DNA of 64,000 bases from assembly GCA_020747065.1 (NCBI GenBank), contig JAGMVK010000003.1:2542001-2606000 (forward strand), written 5' to 3'. Both the position numbers and the translations under genes were made by a program. Below, piece by piece: positions 1 through 12,060 of this stretch. Numbering within the stretch: the first letter of the stretch is position 1; each line of letters begins with the position of its first letter. Origin of the DNA: Cadophora sp. MPI-SDFR-AT-0126 (lineage: Eukaryota; Ascomycota; Leotiomycetes; Helotiales; Ploettnerulaceae). The notes beneath the pieces were generated by a model. The model saw nothing but the letters and a program-made list of their open reading frames with translations. It was not told the DNA's origin and did not search any database.

Positions 1-2040
1 GGTACCGTGCTAATTAGCATAGGATTGGCAGGTTGGAGAGATGGAGGAATGTTTGGATATCGATTAGAGCGTTGAATTTTTGAGATGGCGATGACATTTT
101 GCATACTTTAAATCACCTCTTTCTAACCTGTTCATTGAGAAGCAAGGGTTTTCACAGCGTTGGTCTTGGGAGGGGGTCTAAAAGCGAGCGTTGGGTTTCT
201 ACAGGATATTATTACTCCAGCAATGCTACAGTCTCACTTTTTCAAACCGTTCATACTTGCCACCTTTTGTCCGCTTATCGATTCAAACATTGGACAATCC
301 TCGCCATAGTCGCTCAGAGCAAGGCAGATCTGCACAGAGCCCAAACTCGAACAAGTCATGACCTAAAGAAGCTCGGAAGATAAATAATGCCCATATCTGG
401 GAATCTGCACCTAGTATTGTTTTTAATGCCTCTTAAGTAATGGCTTCTTAAAGATACCTATGATAGGCTTCGCCGACGATCTGGGTGTCATGCTGTCCCG
501 GAATTTTGGTGGCCAAATCGTTTTGTCTGGAAGCTACCTATTTCCGATTGAGCATGTTTTTGTTCAGAGCATAGAGTTCCATATTATGATTACAAGATAC
601 GACAGCAAACTATACTGTAGATTGAGATGACCTTGAGCGAAGCACTCGTTATCTCCATATGGTCGATGCTGCGCAATCACAAAACAGGTAATCGAGCAGC
701 CACTTTCCCAAACTAAGTTTTCATGTATTAATTTAGCCAAATAAGCAAATCTTCTACAACCGTGGGCGGCCACACCGGGTGGTTCAGGTCAAAGCGTGTT
801 CTCTCATCGCATACGAACACCAACTAACGGCGGATCGAATCGAAAAACCTATTCAATTAGGTTTGTAAATTGGAACCTCACACGCATCCGAGTGTGAGCT
901 TCCAATTGAGTTTTGCATTCCCCCCCCTCCCCCCCCCCCCCCCCCCCCCCCCCTTTTTTTTTGGTTGTGACTTCGTTTATTTTCGATTTGTGATTTTTTG
1001 TGCTGGTGATACTTTTGTTTTTGTTTTTGTTTCCTTCGTTAAGCGAGCGGGGGTAAATAAAAACGTTACCATACCAAAGGTGCGGCATCGGCTATGATCG
1101 AAGGTAGTTCCACGGCTATGTCCTACTTTTTATTGACGCAAAATCGTTCAATACTCTCACAGGTATCATGCTGTGAATTATAAGCTAATCCTCAATAATC
1201 CCTTGCATCGGAGGTGTCCGACTTCTTCCGTGCAGTCTTCTGCTAAGTTGTGTGGAACTGGAATTACTCGCCAAGCAGAAAAGATCGTCTGGGACACGAC
1301 TCAATTGAATACCTAACAAGCTTCAAAGCTTCAAAAGCTTCAAAAATGCGCCGTTTGTACCAGTTGTGTTCTGCAAACCGTTCAAGATGCCAGTCGGCTC
1401 CAAGTCACTACTCAGAGCCGAACACAATCCAGAAGAATTCGCCCAGACATGCTGCTCATCCATTACATGGTTCGAATGTAGTACAAATGAAAAGAGAGAT
1501 TTATGAAGCCACAACGGCTCCTATTTCTGCTGCCGACAGTGCACGATTGATGGTCAACCGGGTCCAAGGTCAAGAAGCCGCTGAGATGTACTTTTCTTAA
1601 ATCAATACTTCACAACGAGCTGGCTTTGCACGACAGGCGTGGAGGAGCGCTTAGATTGAAGCTTGATCGCATGGTTGGCCTTTTTCTAAAGATAGCCGAG
1701 AGTAGCTTACTTAGCTTGTCGCTACGAAAAGGGATACCAGTACAACAACAAAGTTTCAGGGAAATCTTATTGAAACGAACCCTCGTTGAGACAATTGTAG
1801 CTACTGGAAGCGGAGTCTGGACGTAGTTCATCATTCATTTTCGCGCCAAGTCTCGTGGCTGAAACCGCGAATGATAATATATTCAGATATGCAGTGTTTT
1901 CAGTTTGAAGCCGCAGCCTCGCTATATCACACCTCGACATCCACTGTCGACTATTCTGAACATTAATCATCTGTCAGTACCAACATCTTTGCTGAATATT
2001 TGAAAAATAGAACGGTGGTCAAAAGGCTCCTCAATCCATC
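1..2040. other. Intergenic, no supported gene
   Basis: No reading frame here has a recognisable domain or consistent splice structure. The stretch holds a C/T homopolymer tract (listed separately) and a small triplication of an AGCTTCAAA-like unit near 1319-1345. The open frame at 1250-1600 lacks any family signature and is overlapped by an antisense frame, so it is probably chance. Confidence 0.5.
920..962. repeat. Poly-C tract followed by poly-T
   Basis: About 34 C residues interrupted by a single T near 928 run straight into nine T residues. This is a simple homopolymer tract in intergenic DNA. Its length is likely to be variable and may be inexact in the assembly. Confidence 0.9.
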
Positions 2041-3441
2041 ATGGCGAATAGAACCCCGGTATCAAACCCACCGCCGCCATCAGTGGTACCAACAGCTGCT
2101 CCTACCCACGCCAGCCTCACTACACAGCCAGTGCTTCCACTTCTGACCCCAGGCAACACCCAAACGCAGCAAAAAGTCCAAAGCCTTCCAGCAGCACCCA
2201 AATTCGATCTCTTCCGCGACCACACCACCATATTCTCAGTCTCCCTCCTAGGCTTCTTCTACACCACCGAAGAGACAAAACGACGAGGCTGCGTCCGCGC
2301 CGATGTCTTCCGGCATCGCCGCATAGCCCTGGGTTTCCGTATCCTTGGTGTGTCGGCTGAGCATGAGTATGAGACGACCTTTGACATGATTCAGAATACG
2401 AGGGAGCGCCATTCGTCGATTAAATTGAATGGCAACCTGTTTTCCGATACTCGCACTCGACGAGATGCTAATCCTGCGGCTTTAGCTGAGGCTGGGTTTT
2501 CGTCGTCGGTTTCGAAGTCTAAGGACGCAACTGAGCAGACTAATGATGCTGGAAGGGATGGGGGAGGAGAAGAGGAAGGGCAAGGGCACGAGCACGAGCA
2601 CGCGCACAGGCAGACTGACCCCGAGCATAGCCATGGTAATCAGACTAGGGCTGGCGTCAGCAGCAGCAGCAGAAGGTACAGTATGTAGTCATTGGGCTAT
2701 TCTCCAAAGTCAATGGCGTACCCAGCGAGCGTCTGATCAAGATAAAGGAGGCATCGGGACTGTTTCGCTCGATGTGGTGGGCGATCGTAAGTTTGAGGGG
2801 CGTGGGAGGGTGTTCTCACTCAAGGATATCAAAGGGTTCGGTATCTACAAGGTAAGTTGGGGTTGGACAAATTGAGCCCATAGAATTTCGTTGATGGATT
2901 CAGTTTCGACTTCATCTGAAGCTTTGGTTTGTTTGATTTTGAGAACTGACGAGCTCTTAAGTGCCATCCTCTCGTCCCACTCCACACACGCCTCGCCATC
3001 GACGAGACCAGCTCACGCACTCTCGCCGATTTCTTCCACGCCTACAAAAGCTACTCCCGACCAGACAACGTGAACAAAAAGTGGGTAACCTGGCTCACCC
3101 ATCTAAACAACGATAGCAGCAATCCTGTCGAGGGCGACATGCTCTCGCTCGAAATCTTACTTGGCTGGCCTGTTCCCCGGATCTCGATCGTGGTGCTCAC
3201 GCCCGTACTGCTGAGCTTCGCTATCGGCATGTAGTTGAACTCGAAGGACTGGAGCGATGCGACGACGATCCAGACAGCTTGGAGTGTCGCATCGTATATT
3301 GCTACTGCTGGGGCTTGTAAGTTGCTCTTGCTTTTTTCGGTGACCTGGGATAGGTTGTGGTCTCGCTTGCTAATTCAGGGATGTGTGTTCGTAGTTCTCG
3401 GTGCGTTGTTGGCGATTATCAGCAGCATTAATGAGAAGTGA
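2041..3441 (+). pseudogene. Decayed fungal two-TM membrane protein gene
   Basis: The first 215 codons read from ATG 2041 in one frame (FDLFRDHTTIF, LLGFFYTTEE), but the conserved continuation is in other frames. VVIGLFSKVNGVPSERLIKIKE (split here as VVIGLFSK and NGVPSERLIK) lies in frame 3 at about 2685-2812. FSLKDIKGFGIYK lies in frame 2 directly after it, which implies a 1-nt frameshift in the G-rich run near 2797-2812. An intron at 2852-2961 then leads into an open exon ending RISIVVLTPVLLSFAIGM, where an in-frame TAG (3232-3234) interrupts a hydrophobic segment. The frame continues as NSKDWSDATTIQTAW, and an intron at 3317-3394 leads to GALLAIISSINEK and the stop at 3441. The layout (globular N-half, two C-terminal membrane helices) resembles a fungal family of unknown function. 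Two independent disruptions make a pseudogene the best reading; sequencing error at both sites is the alternative. Confidence 0.65.
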
Positions 3442-6267
3442 GAAAAGCGTTCGGAGAGCAATGTTACTTAGAAGAGGCCGAGGGGGCACTTGAATGTGTT
3501 TTGAAAGTCCAAAAATAAGCATTTCAGTGAAAGAGGGTAATGGAGGTATGGTATCAGATGCGATTGAGAGGGCCAGGCAAGTAGCTAAGCTCGAGCACTT
3601 TACTTTTAGAGAGCAGATAGAGAGTTCAATGATGGCAGGCAAATACTTTATTTTAGATAGATTCTCTTCATTTGAAATTCAACCGAAGACCATCTTATGA
3701 GATATGCCTGCTATCCTTGCCCAGGACGAGAAGCAAATCAAGACAGAGATATGCTTGGATCGAGGCCCCTCGACTGCATTATTGCTTGACAATAATACAT
3801 ACAAGTTGGTCGCAATAGTTCCACTTCGGAGAGTTGGAAAGACGAGATTAATGTTGCCCTCAAGCCAAAACCCGTTTGCTCAACCCCTACTGGGGGATGA
3901 TCGCGTCATTGACTTACAATGCCCTGGTATTCACGGCAGCTGGCATAATCATTCCAAACGTACGATAATGCAACCTTCCAATGACAGTCTGATATCTGAC
4001 GACCAAGACACATCTCGAAGTCCACGTGATGCGCGACCAATCTGAAAACTGGACGCCTTTGTCCCGGCGAATAGGAACGCGGCACAGGCATGCTTATGGG
4101 AAACTCACCGCTATTTCCGCCCGGGCCGCTGCGTCTGCTCTTTGCTTCTTGGGACCAAAGGAATGTGATATAAATTTTGTTGGCGAAATGGAAGCGAAGC
4201 GAAGACTGCGAAGCAATGGTACAAAGGGCGGGCCGAAATGGAAAGCCGCAGCTGCATCGGCAGACAGCCGTTTCAGGGAGGTTCGCACAATCCGAGGCTC
4301 GGACTTCTGTTTTGATAGTGCGAGAGCGGGGAAAAGAAATGTCAAATTGTTTTTTCTGTCATATTGGGGCGTCTTTGAGACAGGACAGGCGCTTATCAAG
4401 GAAGACTTGCTTGCTTCTTGACGTTGCTTTCTGACAGAACTTTGATATCATCCGGATATGCACGGAACGCGGGGTGCGACGGTACTTTTGAGACATTTTG
4501 GATGAGGAACAATTGTGATGGGGGGCCGCTTCAATTGATGGTTCACCCCACTCGAAGTGCTCGTATCAGATAGCCGGAAGCTTCTTCCTAGAAGTAACGA
4601 ACATCCGTAAGAATTCTGAGCTGTCGAGTTTCTCGACCCAGGAAAAGAAAGAGATTATGTGAGCGAAGACAGGAGATTGATCATAGATATTCTTCTCCCT
4701 GTGCGACTCGGTTCGGCTCAAAGTAAATCTATCCCACGCTCCCTGTGTATGACAGAGGTACTGCACGACACGTTCTCTTCCAGCGCAAATAGCTCCGAGA
4801 GGCACCAGAGACACCTAAGGGACCACGAAGGTGCCGCAGCTGGGCCACCGTCCCATTATTACGAGAGTCGTACAATGGATTGGAGATGAAGGCGCTTGCA
4901 GTGCTGAAGATTTGGGAGGCGCTCGAGGCGAAGAGGATTGGTAGGAAACCGAGAGGGACGCGAGTGGTTATGATTTACTCTGCATTCTGCATGTAATTAG
5001 TTTCTTTTAAGATGCAAGTGCAGATGCAGCACAAGAGATCGGGCTTATTCTGCAGGTCACGCACGGCGCTGGGTTAGGAGGCGAGGCAATAGGATGGGCC
5101 TGTTATAATGTAGTTGGCCAGGTCGAGTCTTGTTGGTGTGAAGGGTAAAAAATACATGCATGTGTGTTCCTTGATTTGGAGGAGGTGGTGTATGCTGGTT
5201 GGTGGACGTGGACTTGTATGTACGTACTGTAAGATCCAAGGGGTGGATGATGGATGGATGAAATAGATATATTTACATTACGAACAGCAGGGGAGGATTC
5301 CGGTTGTCGTTGAAGTTAGGTAGCCACTAGCCGATAGTAGATAACAGAGTGGAGTTAGTTGAAGTTAGTTGATTATGACTATGACTTTGCATTTTTGGCT
5401 CTCGGCTTTCAACTCGACTCACTCACTCAGCTCCATCACTTCGCTCCTGCTACGCCTTCTGGCGTATGCTATTGACTCGTGCATTATCATCTCCTTCTCC
5501 TGCATTTGATGTTGAAATTCCAATTCCTTTCTTCCGCTACTATTCAAGACTGTGCAAGCACACACAAGAACTAGCACTCGCACTAGGACCGCCGTCAAAC
5601 CCTGACCACATCACTGCACATCGCATCGCATCACAGCGCAGTGCAGCACATCCCACGTTGCGGGCCCCGCTCAGACTGAGCGGCGCTCCATTGACGACAC
5701 TCCTTCCACCACCACTACCTCCAGGCCTGCAACTGATTCAATCCCAACTGTCTGCAGCATCCTGCACACCTCGACTCCTCCTTGATACCAGTCCAGTGCC
5801 GCTGCTGCAAGACGACCAGCGGAGTCAAGGTCCTTGACCACTTCTATCTGAGCACATTGCCGGGCCATGCAATACGCCCCATCGGCCCATTCCTCTCTAC
5901 CCTACGATCCCTCCCCACTCAGCCGGCCCCCTTTTGGCTCTCGTACACCTCACCTCCCTATCTAATCGACATTCGTCCTCTTTCGCTACTAGCAGACATA
6001 CCCCGTCCTCAAGCATCAGATCTTTGCCAGGTGGCTAATTGCCCACTACTACCTTCTTCGCGAACACAAGAACCCCTCTTGCGCTGGGTCCCACCTTCGT
6101 GCTCCCTCACCTCGACACCAGATTCCTCTTTCATCCGACCATATCTATCGTTCGCGGTGGTCGCACTCACTCGATTATTGACGCTACACAAAACGACTGG
6201 AATTTCAGACCTCACCTCGCATGGGATATATAGTCTCCAGAAGGAGCTTGTTGTAGACCAGGCCGCG
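3442..6267. other. Intergenic and 5' leader of the WD40 gene
   Basis: Overlapping frames on both strands between 3.5 and 4.9 kb show no motif and no matching splice sites, so I call none of them. From about 5.4 kb the + strand becomes strongly C/T-rich with few ATGs, as in a promoter or leader of a well-expressed fungal gene. The frame of the downstream WD40 protein stays open back to about 5782 but contains no ATG before 6268. Confidence 0.5.
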
Positions 6268-8683
6268 ATGTCGGTTCAGAACCCGTTGACTCCCCCCAAC
6301 GATGCTTCATCCGAGGCAGGCGCTTTCGAGGACGGCGTAACATCTACATCGATAACAAATCAATTCCAAATTCATGGATTGTTGGCTACACCCGCGAGTA
6401 TGGGTACCGATAGTCCCGAAGAGAGAACGGATGGGGAGGATAGGGAACCACCCACTTCCAGCGATGAAGACCAAGACATGTCAGACGGAGGAGCTACATT
6501 GACGATGACCCTTTCGCACGCCGAGGCACTGAATAACGAGATGGACTTACTGGATGCCGAATTAATGGGCGACAACAACATGATGGACCTTTCTGGTATT
6601 GACCAATACAGTCCAGAATTATACTTCAATGGAATATTAGACGACGACCCACCAAGCCCATGGTCTACTTCGGATGGTCTGCAACAGCCACAAAGTTCTC
6701 AAATGGCTGCCAATGTGCCACCCGCCATGTCAGAGATCTCGCAAGTACTACAGCATCTCCAGGATGGACAAAATGGACAAGAACATGCAGAAATAGCAGA
6801 CGGGGCGGATGACTTGCATGGGGAACATTTGCAGCACAGTACTCCCTCCATTCTCTTACCTTTCCTCCAGAATTTCCACAACTCGAATGTCAGCATTGGT
6901 GGTACCCTACCAAGCTATGTTTCCATGTCCCAAATCGCTCCGGCGACTCTGCCTACGACGCAGCAGGCGTGGCCTGGCTCTGTAGAAGCTTGGACGAACC
7001 CTTCCCAAGTACTTCCTCAAGTCGCCCAGGCCCCCAACTCAATACTTCCTCATATTGCTGTGACGGATCTCGATGAAATGTCGGATGCTGACCATCCTGA
7101 AGTGGAAGACCAGTTCAATCTCACCCTTGCGAATTTCCTCCAAAGCTGGGGCACGTCTGCTTCTTCGTCCAATGCCCGCAATGCTGATTTCAGATACCGC
7201 GCCAGAGGGCCGTCATTAGTATCATTACACGAACAAAGGCTTGAAAGACCGAAGCCTATGGAGCGAAGCGATCTCCAAGGAGAACGATGCGACATCCAAA
7301 GGATCAATTGGGAAAGCCTTGGGGTGAGTAGGTCAATGGCTAGACAGCAAAGACGAGCAACCTACAGGAATTACACGAACTTACGAATGGATCGGCAGTG
7401 GCATGTAAGTGAAACCCTCCTCGTATTTTCAGCAAGTACTGACATATTAGCCTCGTCTCAATGGTTCCCGTCTGGAAGATGACCAAAACTTTTTCAGATT
7501 CCGGCGCATGGATTTTACCCATGAGATCAACTTGGCTCACTTTCAATTGAGAAACCTGATGGCCTGTGCCTCTCGTGATCATATCTTCTATGCTGGGAGG
7601 TCACAGATATTACACTGGAATCCTCACAGTGGCTCGCCTCATCCTGATGTGGCCATGGATCTTACCAATCCTACGGTACAACCTGCCCACTTCATCACTG
7701 GCCCAAGCCGTGGTATACAGCTGTCAACACTGACCGTTGATCATGATATCCTTGTTGGAGGCGGGTTCTCTGGGGAGTATGCCCTGGCCAATTTGAGAGC
7801 TCAGAAGGATACACCACATGTCGAGGGGCTTATCACAGAAAATGCCAACAGCATTACAAATCATATTCAGATTCATCTTGCGCCGAATTCAAACGCTCCT
7901 TTGGTTGCTTTTGCTTCCAATGATAATTATATGAGGGTTCTCGATGTTGGCACAAACACATTCGTCGCAGCACATCAGTATCAGCAGGCAATAAACTGTA
8001 CAGCGATGTCTCCAGACCAACGCCTTCGAGTCCTAGTCGGCGATACCCGTCAAGTTATGATCTGCAATTCTGAGACCGGCGAGATACTGCAAAGTCTAGA
8101 TGGTCACAGAGATTACGGCTTTTCGTGTGACTGGGCAGATGATGGCTGGACCGTCGCAACTGGCAATCAAGACATGCAAGTCAAAATCTGGGATGCCAGA
8201 ATGTGGACGAACAGCTCAGGGCTTGCTCAATGTGTTGCTACCATAGCAGCTGACATGGCAGGTGTGAGGAAGCTGAAGTTTTCACCACTTGGGTCTGGCA
8301 AGAGGGTTCTACTTGCTGCCGAGCCAGCGGATATTATCAGCGTGATCGATGGGGAATCATTCACCAGCAAGCAGACTTTGAGCTTCTTTGGGGAGATAGG
8401 CGGTGTGGACTTCACCAATGATGGACAGGATATCTTCGTTGCCAACTGCGACGATATGAGAGGAGGGTTGATGCAGTATGAACGATGCGGTCTCGCCACA
8501 CATGGTCTCTATGGCCTCGAAGACTATAGCCCCAGGAGAAAGAGCCGAAGCAGACGACGTGGCGAAGGTCATGATTGGAAGCGAACTGATGAGGAAGTTG
8601 TCAGGCATCCCAGAGCAAAGGGAACCGAAGAGCAACGACACAGGAGAGCTGCAAAGCTTGGTGTCGCGATGGGCTTTTTCTAA
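6268..8683 (+). CDS. WD40-repeat protein (S. pombe SPBC2A9.03-like)
   Basis: The model joins 6268-7404 and 7451-8683 through a 46-nt GTAAGT...TTAG intron and encodes 789 residues. ATG 6268 is the first in-frame ATG. Residues 1 to about 240 are acidic, Ser/Pro-rich and probably disordered. A conserved segment follows (INWESLGVSRSMARQQRRAT, then NYTNLRMDRQWHPRLNG), then WD repeats from about residue 400 to 740, with recognisable blades such as FSCDWADDGWTVATGNQD followed by VKIWDARMW. The tail is basic (SPRRKSRSRRR). The architecture matches the conserved uncharacterised eukaryotic WD family that includes S. pombe SPBC2A9.03. WD propellers are usually protein-binding scaffolds; the partner is unknown. 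The family call is from memory, while the gene structure is well supported. Confidence 0.85.
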
Positions 8684-11600
8684 GTGGGCAAATAGCACTG
8701 TACAGACCGCTACTTCTCACTTGGATTAAGCAGGATCTCGACTTCAAGGTTGGATTCTGCTCAATGCTCTTACATTATTTTTCCTTTTGTCAATTTATGA
8801 TACCTTGGGCCTAGGACGGGACGGAGGGTCGGACAGCGTAGGAGTTTCGGTATTGGAATATTTCGCATCGGAAGTGAAGGACGGTACTCCGTCACGCACT
8901 CGTTAACACACAGTCATATTCATCCCATCTATTGATGTGTGTTACGAGCATACCTGCATATAGCATTTCCAGGCGTCATGAATTCGTTCATCTGCTTTTT
9001 ATAATCCTTTCAGGGATGGGCAAGGACGGTGCATCGGGTAGCTGTGGCGCATGGTGAGTCTGGAACCCGACTGGAGGCGGACAGTTTGCATTATTTCTTC
9101 TTCATTTTGTTTCTTTAGCATGGAGTCTTCGGGGATGTGTTGGACGGACATTGCATCAGGAATATACACATATGGGAAGGATGCGATACGAAACGATATG
9201 ACTCGGTGGCATACGGTACCTGCCAGTTCAAGGCGTTGATTTTGATCATTATTGAATCGATTGATCATGTCCATTCTTCGACTTTGGATGTTTCCAATCC
9301 TATCGGATGTGGGCATGAAAGATTGGAGACATGCACTGGCGTGAGAGTGTTCACGATATGAATTGCGAAAGGAGAGAAGGCGCTGGTGGGTGGTTGTACT
9401 AGGTATATACAAACCGTGCTAGTACTTGTTATAAAAGCTTTTTACGATCCAGCTTGGTCGAAAACTTTCATATCGCATTCGAAAACTTCACCTAATCCGA
9501 GAATCGACTTTGAAAATATCACATTGAAATTCCCTCATTGTGAACCTTCTTGTAATGTTACAATTAAGATCAGAATGAGCCTAGACATCGCGATCTTCAT
9601 TTTTCTCATCCTCTTTTGAATTCATTCTGACAATGTCACTGATCCACTCCATATCATATCAAATCATATCACATAGGTATCGTACCCCTTTTCTTCTCCT
9701 CGCGTGATTCCGTACTCGTGGCGGTGATCGCTCGATCATTCAGGAGAATAATTCCGGGGATCATGTGATGTTACCTCTCTATGTAACCTCAGACGGAGTT
9801 TGACGGAGGAGGGTGGAGAGTAGGAGTCGAGGCTCGTACTCGTTGATGCAGTCGAAGAAAAGCGAAATAGAGTAACGGCAGGACTAGGTCAGTAAGCGGT
9901 CGTGGAGTTGGACGTTGTGAAATAAGTGTGTTGTGGCGTCGATCGAAGGAAGGATTGGAAGTTTCTCGAACACTTACGGAGGTACTCTCCATGGGATCAT
10001 TGGGGTCTAGTACTAAGTTGGAGTTGTTTATTTGCTTTTTTGTAGGGAGGTAGTACGGAATGAACGGGTAGAAGGGAAGGGAAGGGAAGGGAAGGGAAGG
10101 GAGAAGAGCTAGTAGAGGACCTGAGGAGGGTAAGAGATGGTTTGAAGAGATGTGAATGCCTTTATATATCATTTTAATAGAAGAGTTCGAGGATCAACAT
10201 GTAGATTCCGGAGGAGTATCTGGATGACCGATCTCCGTTTCAACGCTTTCCTATCTGACCCCTTCTCTTCACCGTCCTTCCCAAAGGCTCAAAGGGCAGC
10301 AAGCACGGAGGTAAGTTTTCAACCGTCAAAGACCGTCCAGAGTCGTCACGTTTCCTTCCTCGGCACGGATGGTTTGAAGACCCAGCGCTTTGCCGAGTCC
10401 CCAAGCATGACATGGGCAGGGCAAGCAATCTCCCCTCGCTCGCTCTCGTCTTCTTCTCGCGCGCTACTGTAAACGCATCTCAGGAGGGGGATCTCCCAAC
10501 CATCCATCCAGCTACTCTGGTCTTCGGCTAGGATGTTCTGATTCGGTGGGTTGTGGCTAATTTTAAAGATTGGGATGGGAGTTGGACTTAAGCTTGGACA
10601 GCTTGCCTGGGGTCCTAGGAGTCTTAGTTTAGTTTGGGATGTTTTGTGTGGGGATTGATTTTATTTAGGCTTTTTGTGCATGGCTTTGTTTGTGCCTGGA
10701 TGCAAGTTGATGTTTGTTGATGTGATGTGACGTGAGCTGGCTTGGTGCAGCAGCTGTCAGAGGTGCACAAGGTAGTGTAGACGGACGGGCTGACGTGATC
10801 AAATGAATGCATAAATATAAAGATATACAGTAAGAATCCTCAGAGCATTGGATAAATAATTGATGCAGGCGAAGAAATCGTTTACATCTGTTGATTTGCT
10901 CACAAAAGGAACACAAGTCAGACAGACAAACAGGACAGGGATTTAAACATAAAGAAAATACCCAGCGAGCGGTTGGACTTAGATCGGCATTCTGCATGTG
11001 GACTGTGAATGGCTTCACCTGTGAAATTGACCAGCCGGCACAGGCGACAACACCACACCGGAGGTTGTATCTTGGTGAGACAGACAGAAATCCAGCCAAC
11101 GAATCAACCCTCCTAGCGGTATTTCCAGTCTTCGCACTGGTCGGCCTTCTGTCCTGCGTCGCGCGCCCAGGTCTCCCAGACCCATCAGACAATCACACCA
11201 AATCCAGTTGCAGTTTAGTTCGCCCATATCAACACGAGAAAGAAATTGACCGGCTGAGCTTATCCAGTGGCGCGTCCCAGTGGGGTCTAGTCAGGCACAG
11301 AAAGACCTCCCCCGCAAATTACAGCGGTCGGGAAAATGTCGCTAAATGCACCGACTGGCTACTGTAAAGCTAAAGCGCCCAGCATGACAGACAGGGCTTG
11401 TCAGGGGATGCCGGCCAGGAACCCGCATACAAACAAAGGGGATCCGACCCCCAACCGACCTCCTTTTTTACACCTAAATTTGACCACCTGGGCAAACGTC
11501 TAGCCAGCTGGCCCTAGGAACAATCGGGAAACTGTAGATAGATTAGGTTGTAGTTCATGGCCAAAGAGAGTCTGGCTCGAAGTGTGTGTGATGACAGAGG

Positions 11601-12060
11601 GGCATATTTCGAGCAGCTGGTCAAATCAGAGTTGTGCTTGGCCAAGCCCGCTCTTGGTTCCTCTCTTCTCCCCTGTCACGCACGTTGCCCACTTCGTCCG
11701 ATCTTGTCCGCTTGGTCTGTCCAGTCCAGTCCTGTCCTACCCTACGCCTCCGCTGCCAAGACCAGCATTTCACCTTTGACTACTCAACCCCCCCCCCCAG
11801 CTCGAGCGGCTTCTTCTCTTCTTCCCTTCCTTCTCTCTCCCTCCTGCTCGTCGTTGATGTCGTGATCCTCAAGTCGCCTTCACCCCATCCTTCGTTTCTC
11901 CCTCATCCCCACCGCTTCACTCTTTCAGCGGGCACTCGTTAACGTCTTTTTCAACGCGCCGCGAAAATTCAAGTCGCAAACATCAACAAACCGCTAAGGT
12001 AGATCCGATCGATCTTTACATTCTTGCCAAGGAAAGACGCCCCAACCACAATCGTTCAAG
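8684..12060. other. Intergenic, upstream region of the GH17 gene
   Basis: No convincing coding frame in 3.4 kb. It contains a GAAGG microsatellite at about 10.07 kb. Short direct ATCATATC-type repeats lie near 9650-9675. A long C/T-rich stretch at 11.65-11.95 kb is probably the promoter and leader of the secreted glucanase that starts at 12061. Confidence 0.5.
10071..10101. repeat. (GAAGG)6 microsatellite
   Basis: Six perfect tandem copies of the pentamer GAAGG in intergenic DNA. No coding context. Confidence 0.9.

Noticed and set aside
3494..4889. Several open frames of 60-130 codons on both strands
   Set aside because: They overlap each other, have no motif, no signal peptide and no splice partners. 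Composition is like random intergenic translation.
7325..7345. Possible second intron (GTGAGT...CTAG) in the WD40 gene
   Set aside because: Only about 20 nt, too short to be spliced. The frame reads through with plausible residues.
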